From contig CACXFN010000156.1 of the NCBI GenBank assembly GCA_902766915.1, forward strand, positions 1 to 22,891: a stretch of DNA of 22,891 nucleotides. The letters are read 5' to 3'. This DNA comes from an uncultured Eubacteriales bacterium (GTDB taxonomy: Bacteria > Bacillota > Clostridia > Peptostreptococcales > Anaerovoracaceae). Position 1 is the stretch's first letter, and each line of letters begins with the position of its first letter. The notes under the pieces are model-generated. The model was given only the letters and a program-made list of their open reading frames with translations, was not told the DNA's origin and did not search any database. This document shows positions 1 to 6,387 of this stretch, piece by piece. Both the position numbers and the translations under genes were made by a program.

Positions 1-429
1 ATGACACCTGTTGCCGCCAATTCCAACGTTCAACTAACCGCAGAAGTTCAGGATGGAATAGAATATCAGGGTGATGAAACATTGCTTATGCGAATGCTGA
101 TTAATCTAGTGGATAATGCAATCAAATACCGTGACACAAACAAGGATCCTATGACTGTGAAACTTACTCTTTCCAAAGAGGAAGACGGGCATCCGGCAAT
201 TAGCGTTTCCGATAACGGAATAGGTATTTCTGAAAAACAGGTGGATAAGGTCTTTGATCGCCTCTTTAAGGCTGACAGTTCTCGTGTTATTAAAAAAGAC
301 CAAAGCCTGGGATCTCAGGGCTTTGGTCTAGGTCTATCCATGGTTAAGTGGATTGCAGAAGCTCATGGAGGCTCAGTTTCCCTGGAAAGCTCCCTCCATC
401 AGGGCTCTACCTTCATCGTTAATCTTTAA
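1..429 (+). CDS. Sensor histidine kinase, C-terminal ATPase part (5' truncated)
   Basis: Only the HATPase domain of a two-component sensor kinase is present, because the window starts inside the gene; the ATG at base 1 is probably an internal Met. The ATP-binding boxes appear in order: N box LINLVDNAIKY (residues 33-43 of the visible part), G1 DNGIGI (71-76), F box VFDRLFKAD (84-92) and G2 GFGLGLSMVKW (107-117). The end is normal for the family. The sensor, transmembrane and phospho-accepting His (DHp) parts lie upstream, so the signal cannot be guessed. It faces the next gene tail-to-tail with a 36-bp gap. The family is certain; the specific role is unknown. Confidence 0.93.
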   Translation: MTPVAANSNVQLTAEVQDGIEYQGDETLLMRMLINLVDNAIKYRDTNKDPMTVKLTLSKEEDGHPAISVSDNGIGISEKQVDKVFDRLFKADSSRVIKKDQSLGSQGFGLGLSMVKWIAEAHGGSVSLESSLHQGSTFIVNL

Positions 430-443
430 CAGAATTCTGTTAA
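426..443. repeat. 18-bp perfect palindrome between convergent genes
   Basis: TTAACAGAATTCTGTTAA is a perfect inverted repeat that includes the TAA stop of the histidine kinase. As RNA it could form a 7-bp stem with an AATT loop on either strand. There is no U-tract and little GC, so it would be a poor intrinsic terminator. Its place between two convergent stop codons suggests a 3'-end hairpin, but this is inference. Confidence 0.4.
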
Positions 444-465
444 TTGAATTCCATTCTTCAAAACA

Positions 466-2139
466 CTACTTTACGAAAACACTTCCACCAATGAATTCTC
501 TTATGATTGAATTGTTAACAATCATTGAATCATCTTCTATTGATTGGAAGAACCTTAAAAATCTCAGCATTCTACGGGCATCCACGTATTCAGGTTCATC
601 AGGTTTGATTGCCTCTAATAGCGGTTCTGCATACTTTTTAAGAACAGCGATTTCATAAACATGATATGAATTAAAGAGCACATCAGCTTCATCGCTATAA
701 GGGAAGATGTTAACATCCTCTCCTGCTCTTACCTTAGGCCATCCGCTGATGGTATCCTTTGCGGAATGTCCACGGAATTGATAGTCACGAACCATACGGC
801 GAAGCATCCTCTCATCCGTTGCGGATATTCTATTATGTCTGTCAATATTAAGCTGAGTTAAAGGACTGATATAGATTTTAAATTTTTCTTCCTTCGGAAT
901 GAATTTGGTCAAATTGTCATTCAATCCATGGATGCCTTCAATTACGATGGGCTGCCCTGGCTCAATTTTAGTTATACGGCTTCCGTATTCCTTTTGGCCG
1001 GTCATGAAATTGAATGTGGGCAGATCCACTTCCTTACCCGCCAACAGGTCATTCATATTACTATTAAACAGCTTAACATCTACAGCATTGAGGTTCTCAT
1101 AATCAGGTTCCCCATGTTCATCCAGTGGTGTTTCTCCCCTCTCAACGAAATAGTCATCAGTCCCCATATAAAGAGGGTTCAATCCTACTACTCTCAGCTG
1201 AACACATAGCCTTCTTGCAAATGTGGTTTTTCCGGAAGAAGATGGTCCTGCAATCAGAATCATTCTCTTTTGGCCCTTCTTAATCATGTCGGCAATTTGG
1301 GCAACCTTCTTCTCATGGAGTGCCTCGGAGAGTTGAACCAATTCCTCGAATTCACCTTTTTCAATTTTATGGTTGAGTTCGGCCACATACTTTACACCCA
1401 ATAACTCATCCCATTTAGACTGCTCTAAATAGGCACCAAAGAGTTTCACCTCATCCACCATTTCCGGAATGGCATTTGGATTATCGGGGTGTGGGAAGCG
1501 AAGAAGAATGCCCTTTCTGTATTTGGTCACCTTGAACTTCTTTATATAACCTGTGGATGGAACCATGCTTCCATAGAATGAATCTTTGTATCCATCCAGA
1601 GAATAGAATTTCACCTTATCCATATTTGGCACGGATTCCAACAGGTCCATTCTTTCTTCCCTATTGTTGGCTTTTAGGAATTCAATAGCTGTTTCCCTAG
1701 AAACCACTTCTCTATTAAAGGGAAGATCAGCCTCCACCAGCTGCTCCATTCTCTTTTGTATTTCGTCTATTTTCTTTTCACTGACATTAATCGTTTTCCC
1801 ATTTCTACTGATTAATGTGTATATGCCCTTGCTTAGTGCAGTTTCTATTTCTACTGCACAACCCGGTAGCACATCATCAACCGCTCTGATATATATCAGG
1901 TTAAGGCTGTTTTGGTAAATGAGTTTAGATACCTGCGTTCTTATATCTAATAGTTCCAACTCCGAATCTGTGCTGAGAACTGTATCAAGAGAATCAATCT
2001 TTTGATTAATTCTAGCCGCATATACATCGTATTTCAAATTATCCTTTATAACGTCCAGAAATTCAGCAACCGTAATACCCGGCTTTACAGTCTTCTGTCT
2101 GAATTTACCCTTGGGGTCGGTTTTGTATTTTATTTTCAT
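466..2139 (-). CDS. Nucleoside (uridine) kinase with N-terminal TGS and ThrRS-like domains
   Basis: A 557-residue three-part protein. Residues 1-65 look like a TGS domain. Residues about 85-200 resemble the second additional domain of threonyl-tRNA synthetase. From about 290 onward there is a uridine kinase/phosphoribulokinase P-loop domain with Walker A GPSSSGKTT at 298-306. The expected activity is phosphorylation of uridine or a related nucleoside in the cytoplasm (pyrimidine salvage); the TGS part may sense a ligand or bind RNA. This fused form is known in Clostridia and some other bacteria, usually annotated simply as nucleoside kinase. The start is fixed by a strong GGAGG site 4-5 bases before the ATG. 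It has its own extended -10 promoter, in the 93-bp gap after exoA. Substrate is inferred from the family. Confidence 0.88.
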   Translation of the reverse strand: MKIKYKTDPKGKFRQKTVKPGITVAEFLDVIKDNLKYDVYAARINQKIDSLDTVLSTDSELELLDIRTQVSKLIYQNSLNLIYIRAVDDVLPGCAVEIETALSKGIYTLISRNGKTINVSEKKIDEIQKRMEQLVEADLPFNREVVSRETAIEFLKANNREERMDLLESVPNMDKVKFYSLDGYKDSFYGSMVPSTGYIKKFKVTKYRKGILLRFPHPDNPNAIPEMVDEVKLFGAYLEQSKWDELLGVKYVAELNHKIEKGEFEELVQLSEALHEKKVAQIADMIKKGQKRMILIAGPSSSGKTTFARRLCVQLRVVGLNPLYMGTDDYFVERGETPLDEHGEPDYENLNAVDVKLFNSNMNDLLAGKEVDLPTFNFMTGQKEYGSRITKIEPGQPIVIEGIHGLNDNLTKFIPKEEKFKIYISPLTQLNIDRHNRISATDERMLRRMVRDYQFRGHSAKDTISGWPKVRAGEDVNIFPYSDEADVLFNSYHVYEIAVLKKYAEPLLEAIKPDEPEYVDARRMLRFLRFFQSIEDDSMIVNNSIIREFIGGSVFVK

Positions 2140-2160
2140 ATATCCTCCGCAATAATTAGT

Positions 2161-2184
2161 ATTGATTTATCAATCATTTTATCA
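2161..2184 (-). promoter_or_regulatory. Extended -10 promoter and overlapping inverted repeat for the nucleoside kinase
   Basis: On the minus strand TGATAAAAT (2176-2184) is an extended -10 element; no good -35 is seen. The predicted start site, near 2169, lies inside the inverted repeat ATTGAT-AA-ATCAAT (2161-2174), which could be an operator. The gap from exoA (2140-2232) holds no clear terminator, so read-through from exoA is also possible. Confidence 0.45.
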
Positions 2185-2232
2185 TATATCCGCCATTTAT
2201 GCACGGATTAAGCCTTCATATTCAAACGTATG

Positions 2233-3075
2233 CTAGATGCTGAGCACAAGTTCCACAGGGCAATGATCACTGCCATAAATCTCAGGATGAATGGAGGCAT
2301 CTTTGATAGCTTCCTTTAGTCCCTCGTCCACCAAGAAATAGTCAATACGCCACCCGGCATTTTTCTCTCTAGCCTGGAAACGATAGGACCACCAACTGTA
2401 AGCCCCCTCTTCATCCGGATGCAATTCTCTAAAGGTATCAACAAATCCCGCCTTTAACAGCTTTGTGAATTTTTCTCTTTCCTCATTTGTGAAACCGCAA
2501 TATCCAACGTTTGTCTTTGCATTCTTTAAATCTATTTCCTGATGAGCCACATTCATGTCTCCGCATATTACAACATGTTTCTTCTTTGATAGTTTTGATA
2601 CATGTTTACGGAAGTCGTCCTCCCACTTTAGGCGATAATTGAAACGCACCATTGCTTCATCAAAATCCTGTACAGGTTCACCCTTTTTTTCTGCACGTCG
2701 CTTTTCCTCTTCATATTCTTTAGGGGAAAGTCGGGCGTTAGGGACATAAACGCATATAAGATAGAAATCCTCGTATTCCAATTGAACGGCTCTACCTTCA
2801 TCATCATGACCGGGTATATTATATGAAACAGACATGGGTTCATGCTTCGTAAATATGGCTGTTCCGGAATAACCCTTCTTCTCCGCATAGCTATAGTATT
2901 CCATATATTCAGGAAAGTCAGGTGCTGCCTGTCCTTCCTGCATCTTTGTCTCCTGTATACAAATGAAGTCCGCATCCAGAGCATTCATGGATTCTTCAAA
3001 TCCCTTTTTCAATACAGCCCGTAGACCATTTACATTCCAGGAGATAAACTTAATCTCCTTCTTCTTTGCACTCAT
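2233..3075 (-). CDS. exoA: Exodeoxyribonuclease III / AP endonuclease
   Basis: A 280-residue member of the exonuclease III (Xth/ExoA) family, which cuts DNA at abasic sites and degrades 3' ends during base excision repair in the cytoplasm. Family motifs run in order: WNVNGLRA near the N-terminus, QETKMQ (metal-binding Glu), GDMNVAH, WWSYR, RIDYFL and the terminal SDHCPV with the catalytic Asp-His. Length is normal. The reading frame stays open to 3138, but the start at 3075 is chosen because AAAGGAA lies just upstream, the conserved core begins shortly after, and a TATAAT promoter with start site near 3102 lies inside the longer version. Nothing looks unusual in the protein. Confidence 0.95.
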   Translation of the reverse strand: MSAKKKEIKFISWNVNGLRAVLKKGFEESMNALDADFICIQETKMQEGQAAPDFPEYMEYYSYAEKKGYSGTAIFTKHEPMSVSYNIPGHDDEGRAVQLEYEDFYLICVYVPNARLSPKEYEEEKRRAEKKGEPVQDFDEAMVRFNYRLKWEDDFRKHVSKLSKKKHVVICGDMNVAHQEIDLKNAKTNVGYCGFTNEEREKFTKLLKAGFVDTFRELHPDEEGAYSWWSYRFQAREKNAGWRIDYFLVDEGLKEAIKDASIHPEIYGSDHCPVELVLSI

Positions 3076-3108
3076 TACATTTCCTTTCATTATCCGTTTG
3101 TTTTCAAC

Positions 3109-3117
3109 ATTATACCA
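3109..3117 (-). promoter_or_regulatory. Extended -10 promoter of exoA
   Basis: On the minus strand TGGTATAAT is a perfect -10 hexamer with the TGn extension. No convincing -35 lies 17 bp upstream. The expected transcript start near 3102 leaves a leader of about 27 bases that contains the AAAGGAA ribosome site of the 3075 start. Confidence 0.6.
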
Positions 3118-3159
3118 AACTCCATGACCTTTTTGCATATTTTCATTTTTCCTACATTA

Positions 3160-3237
3160 AGAGTCCTTGCCCAGCGTCTTTGCCAAGAGTCCTTCCTTAG
3201 AGTCCTTCCTTAGAGTCCGTGCCTAGAGTCCGTGCCA
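3160..3237. repeat. Six tandem 13-bp repeats (minisatellite)
   Basis: Six head-to-tail units of exactly 13 bp start at 3160, 3173, 3186, 3199, 3212 and 3225. The consensus is AGAGTCCTTCCTT. Units 3 and 4 are identical; units 5 and 6 share a CCGTGCC variant; unit 2 is the most diverged. The array lies between the divergent promoters of exoA and tRNA-Ala. It is outside any supported gene, and the unit length is not a multiple of three. Confidence 0.9.
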
Positions 3238-3279
3238 CAAGCGCATCAATATCTACGACATTATGTTTTGTAAAATTAG

Positions 3280-3305
3280 ATTAACTAATCAAATTAATTA
3301 ATCAA
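3280..3305. repeat. 13-bp AT-rich direct duplication upstream of the tRNA promoter
   Basis: ATTAACTAATCAA (3280-3292) is followed directly by ATTAATTAATCAA (3293-3305), with one difference. It lies just upstream of the tRNA-Ala promoter and could act as an UP-like element. The rest of 3238-3325 is AT-rich without other visible structure. Confidence 0.55.
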
Positions 3306-3325
3306 AAATAATATTGTTTAAGACG

Positions 3326-3354
3326 TTGCTATATTGACAGAAATGCATTATAAT
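3326..3354 (+). promoter_or_regulatory. Promoter of tRNA-Ala
   Basis: The perfect -10 TATAAT (3349-3354) lies 17 bp downstream of TTGCTA (3326-3331), a 4/6 match to the -35 consensus. Transcription would start near 3361, about six bases before the mature tRNA. A perfect TTGACA at 3334-3339 is only 9 bp from the -10 and is probably not the -35 used. Confidence 0.7.
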
Positions 3355-3366
3355 TTTCCTGCATAC

Positions 3367-3442
3367 GGGGTGTTAGCTCAGCTGGGAGAGCGCCAGGTTC
3401 GCAATCTGGAGGTCGAGAGTTCGATCCTCTTACACTCCACCA
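3367..3442 (+). tRNA. tRNA-Ala (anticodon CGC)
   Basis: A 76-base cloverleaf with encoded CCA. The acceptor GGGGTGT pairs with ACACTCC, the D arm is GCTC/GAGC, the anticodon stem CCAGG/TCTGG encloses loop TTCGCAA, and the T stem is GAGAG/CTCTT with loop TTCGATC. The discriminator is A and the 3' end is CCA. The anticodon CGC reads GCG (Ala). The acceptor has the G3-U70 wobble pair, the main identity element of alanine tRNAs, which confirms the assignment. It is a single-gene unit with its own promoter and a hairpin terminator downstream. Confidence 0.97.
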
Positions 3443-3485
3443 CGAGGGGTCAATCCGAACACCTACTTCTATAGAGGCTTTTGCC

Positions 3486-3503
3486 GTCGAAGTATGGTTC
3501 GAC
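3486..3503 (+). other. Small hairpin in the tRNA 3' trailer
   Basis: GTCGAA (3486-3491) and TTCGAC (3498-3503) form a perfect 6-bp stem around a GTATGG loop, between the tRNA and its terminator. No U-tract follows. It may be a processing or folding element of the trailer; the function is not visible. Confidence 0.4.
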
Positions 3504-3517
3504 TAGACCTAGACGAG

Positions 3518-3550
3518 AAACGACCACGATTCAGAGTGGCCGTTTTGCTT
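3518..3550 (+). terminator. Intrinsic terminator after tRNA-Ala
   Basis: AAACGACCAC (3518-3527) pairs with GTGGCCGTTT (3536-3545), 10 bp with one A-C mismatch and an 8-base loop, followed by TTGCTTT. The tail is short of U residues, but the position between the tRNA and the next gene fits a terminator. Confidence 0.65.
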
Positions 3551-3597
3551 TGATTAAGAATTCTAATAATTTCTTAGCCATATTTCTCCTGCGAATA

Positions 3598-3606
3598 TGA
3601 TATACT
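3598..3606 (+). promoter_or_regulatory. Extended -10 promoter at the start of the PPTase gene
   Basis: TGATATACT is an extended -10 element (TGn plus TATACT at 3601-3606) with no clear -35. Its last base is only six bases before the A of the ATG at 3613, so the mRNA would begin at or within a few bases of the start codon. No Shine-Dalgarno sequence is present. Confidence 0.5.
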
Positions 3607-3612
3607 ACAGAC

Positions 3613-4248
3613 ATGGATAAGGATATTAAGGAAATTATTATAAATGACGGAATCAAAGTATATCTATGGGAGGCAGATAAAAGTTGTTTTTACCCACCTT
3701 CCGATGATTTACTTGCTAATTTCCCCAAGCATTATGTGGAGCGATATCAGGACTCAGCATCAGAACTGCATAAAAAGCAGGCTATGGGAAGCGCAATCTT
3801 ATTATATAGAGAATTGGATATCCGGGATGATTCTCAATTCCACATTGCTCCCCACGGAAAAATACATCTAATTAATCATCATACAAATGAAAGGCCAACG
3901 CAGATTAGCATTTCCCATTCCAAATCCACAACAGCATTGGCTGTATCCAATTCAAGCATTGGAATAGATATTGAGCACATACGGAAATACAATGAAAAAG
4001 TAGTTAAAAGATTTTTCCCAAATGAATTTCGCGAAGAATTATATGCGTCTTTGGCAAAGCTTGACCCTAATAACGAAGCCGGGATGGATGAGAGCTTCAC
4101 AGTATTCTGGACTCGTTTAGAAGCATCTTTAAAGGCAGATGGGCGTGGGCTCTCCACTCCCAGGAAGGAGATTCAATCCGTCCTTTCATCCTATAGAATC
4201 AAAACAGAGATAATAGATAATTTAATAATCAGTGTGGCCTTTAGATAA
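3613..4248 (+). CDS. 4'-phosphopantetheinyl transferase, Sfp type
   Basis: A 211-residue enzyme of the Sfp/AcpS superfamily, which moves the phosphopantetheine arm of CoA onto a Ser of carrier proteins. The Sfp-type motifs are present: ISHS (100-103), GIDIEHI (117-123, Mg-binding Asp/Glu) and FWTRLEASLK (165-174) with the Glu and distal Lys. The Lys that normally precedes that Glu is Leu here (W-x-x-L-E-A). Length is usual for the family. No ribosome site precedes the ATG and the next in-frame Met is at codon 58, so the start is kept and the mRNA may be leaderless. The last 8 bp overlap the convergent cbiB. No fatty acid, polyketide or peptide synthase gene is nearby, so the target carrier protein is unknown. 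Confidence 0.88.
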   Translation: MDKDIKEIIINDGIKVYLWEADKSCFYPPSDDLLANFPKHYVERYQDSASELHKKQAMGSAILLYRELDIRDDSQFHIAPHGKIHLINHHTNERPTQISISHSKSTTALAVSNSSIGIDIEHIRKYNEKVVKRFFPNEFREELYASLAKLDPNNEAGMDESFTVFWTRLEASLKADGRGLSTPRKEIQSVLSSYRIKTEIIDNLIISVAFR

Positions 4249-5242
4249 TAGTTCTAAACGCTATAGAAAACCCCACAAACAGCAGAAGACAGATGGCAGA
4301 TGTGGCATACATTAATGCCACAGCCTTTTTTATATCCCTTGCTTCAGGCATTTCAATCGGATCGCCTAAAGTAGCCTTTTCATATTTTTCGCCAAAATAA
4401 TATGCATCCCCTCCCAATTGAATATCAAGGGCACCTGCCCAGGCAGATTCAGGGTTACCACTGTTGGGGCTAAGATGCTTTAGCCTATCTCTTCTCCACA
4501 TGTGATACGCATTCTTTCCGTCCATTCCCAACAGGTATGCGGCTAGAATGCCCGCCAACGCAGTGATTCTGGAAGGAATGAAGTTTAGTAAATCGTCCAA
4601 TCTGGCTGAGAATGTGCCTAAATATCTATACCTATCATTTCTGTAGCCAACCATGGAATCCAACGTGTTTACAGCCTTATACAGAAAACCAAATGGCACT
4701 CCGCCTATAGCTATGTAAAAAAGAGGGGCCACCACTCCATCCGAAGTACTTTCCGCCACAGTTTCAATACAGGCTTTTGTGACTTCTTCCAAACTTAGTT
4801 TTTTTGTATCCCTACCAACAATTCTGGCAACCTGATTTCTGGCACCGCTAAGATCACCCGCCTGTACTTTTTCATACACCATATTGGCTTCCTTCGCCAA
4901 GGTTCTTGCTGACAATATTTGAAAACACCAAAAGATTTCAATAGCCAGTCGAATAGTTCTTCCTATTATCCCGGGAAGCATTTTTTTAACCAGAAGTAAA
5001 ACCACAAAGGGAATTAAAAAAGAAATAGCTATAACTACTATACCCAGAACTGCACCACCAAATAATTCCCCTAACCTGTTTCCAGGAACCACCTTTCTTA
5101 TTATTGATTCAACAGAAGAAACGAGTTTTCCGATTAAAACAATCGGGTGCGGAATAACTTCAGGATCACCAAGAAACAGATCCAGAATAAAACCAACAAA
5201 CATCACTAAGGGTATATCAAAAAACAAATCAAAGGCTTTCAC
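4241..5242 (-). CDS. cbiB: Adenosylcobinamide-phosphate synthase CbiB
   Basis: A 333-residue integral membrane enzyme that joins adenosylcobyric acid to aminopropanol phosphate (or a related amine), giving adenosylcobinamide phosphate. Diagnostic family segments are GDPEVIPHPI near the N-terminus, ETVAESTSDGVVAPLFY in the middle, YRNDRYRYLG, RLDDLLNFIPSR and SPNSGNPESAWAGAL near the C-terminus, with several hydrophobic stretches. It starts with GTG at 5242, supported by GGAGG six bases upstream, and overlaps the end of cobD by 14 bp. The CobD product is its substrate, so the order makes biochemical sense. It is the last gene of the operon; its stop lies inside the convergent PPTase gene and no terminator is visible. 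Confidence 0.95.
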   Translation of the reverse strand: MKAFDLFFDIPLVMFVGFILDLFLGDPEVIPHPIVLIGKLVSSVESIIRKVVPGNRLGELFGGAVLGIVVIAISFLIPFVVLLLVKKMLPGIIGRTIRLAIEIFWCFQILSARTLAKEANMVYEKVQAGDLSGARNQVARIVGRDTKKLSLEEVTKACIETVAESTSDGVVAPLFYIAIGGVPFGFLYKAVNTLDSMVGYRNDRYRYLGTFSARLDDLLNFIPSRITALAGILAAYLLGMDGKNAYHMWRRDRLKHLSPNSGNPESAWAGALDIQLGGDAYYFGEKYEKATLGDPIEMPEARDIKKAVALMYATSAICLLLFVGFSIAFRTII

Positions 5243-6353
5243 GAATAGCCTCCATCAAAAGCTCGTTTTCATCTGGCAATCTAATGGCAATGCGATAGGC
5301 TCCCATGCCATTTGGTAAAGATATGCCTTCGTAGTTCTCGCAATTGCGAATTAGAAATCCCCTGTTTCTCAGTCCATCATCAAGTCCATAGGGACCGAAA
5401 AAGAATATATAATTAGCGGAAGGCTCCAGGACTTCCAATCCCATTTCCTTTAGACTGAAATATAATTTGCTTCTTTCTTCTCCAAGGAGCCTCCTGTTTT
5501 TGTCCAAATAAGATTCAATACCTCTATCACTTTTTTCTCCTACTTCCAATGCCGCAAGGCCCGCTATTTCTGCCGGTTTGGATACTGCCCAGGGCTGCCC
5601 GCTTTCCAAAAGCAATTCCGCTATATCATGATCTCCGCACATAATATAGCCGAGTCTAAGTCCGGCCATAGCATATGTTTTAGTGAAAGAACGAAGTACC
5701 ATCAGGTGTTTATGGGAATGAATATATGGGATTAATGTCATTTCCTTTTCTACATCGGTCAATTCCAGAAAGCATTCATCCACCACCAAGTAGGTTGCTT
5801 TGGATTCACAAGCCTCCAGCAGCCTTTTCAGAATTGAATTCTCCACAAGTACTCCGGTAGGATTTGCGGGATTACAAATAAATACCAAATCGTAATCCCC
5901 ATCTAAAACTCTATCAATTAAATCCCCTTCAACCTTAAACCCTTTCTCTTTTCTCGTATAATAGAATTCAATATCGAAGTCGGACTTATTAAGGGACTCC
6001 TCATATTCAGAGAATGCAGGCGCAACAATCAATGCACAGCGAGAACCGCCCCTGGTCTTTATAACCTCCGGTATTCTAAAAATCAAATCCGCCGCACCAC
6101 TTCCGCATACAATTTGGGCTAACTGAATCTCATCAGAGATTTCATTCTTAAATTTGGAATTATAAAAGCAGCCAATTCTTTCTCTCAATTTGCGCTGCTT
6201 AGTATCCGGATATACTTCATATTCAGAAATAGAATCAATAATGGATTTTTTTATTTCTTCAGGCATCCCAAGAGGAGATAGATTTGTAGAGAAATCCACC
6301 TTTATATTTGGATATTCATAAATATTTCCGCCATGCTTATCCATTTCCATCAA
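5229..6353 (-). CDS. cobD: L-threonine-O-3-phosphate decarboxylase CobD
   Basis: A PLP enzyme of the class I/II aminotransferase fold (about 374 residues) that makes aminopropanol phosphate for CbiB. Seen are KHGGN near the start, FSTNLSPLG (substrate loop), NPANPTG (161-167), VDECF with the PLP-binding Asp192, and RSFTKTYAMAGLRLGY with Lys225 as the PLP lysine. The start is uncertain: TTG 6353, ATG 6350 and ATG 6344 are in frame and none has a well-placed ribosome site. AGGGGA lies about 21 bases upstream of the TTG, separated by a run of nine T on the coding strand. An HTH- or Cys-rich extension, as in some CobD homologues, is absent. Confidence 0.93.
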   Translation of the reverse strand: MMEMDKHGGNIYEYPNIKVDFSTNLSPLGMPEEIKKSIIDSISEYEVYPDTKQRKLRERIGCFYNSKFKNEISDEIQLAQIVCGSGAADLIFRIPEVIKTRGGSRCALIVAPAFSEYEESLNKSDFDIEFYYTRKEKGFKVEGDLIDRVLDGDYDLVFICNPANPTGVLVENSILKRLLEACESKATYLVVDECFLELTDVEKEMTLIPYIHSHKHLMVLRSFTKTYAMAGLRLGYIMCGDHDIAELLLESGQPWAVSKPAEIAGLAALEVGEKSDRGIESYLDKNRRLLGEERSKLYFSLKEMGLEVLEPSANYIFFFGPYGLDDGLRNRGFLIRNCENYEGISLPNGMGAYRIAIRLPDENELLMEAIRESL

Positions 6354-6387
6354 TAAAAAAAAATAACTGCCTATTCCCCTTTTGTCT

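Noticed and set aside
3076..3138. A 21-codon N-terminal extension of exonuclease III
   Set aside because: The TATAAT promoter of the gene lies inside it, the extension has no family similarity, and ATG 3075 has a good ribosome site.
3160..3237. CRISPR-like array
   Set aside because: Units are 13 bp, directly adjacent, without spacers, and no cas genes are nearby; it is a plain tandem repeat.
3334..3339. Perfect TTGACA as the -35 of the tRNA-Ala promoter
   Set aside because: It is only 9 bp from the TATAAT; TTGCTA at 3326 has the correct 17-bp spacing.
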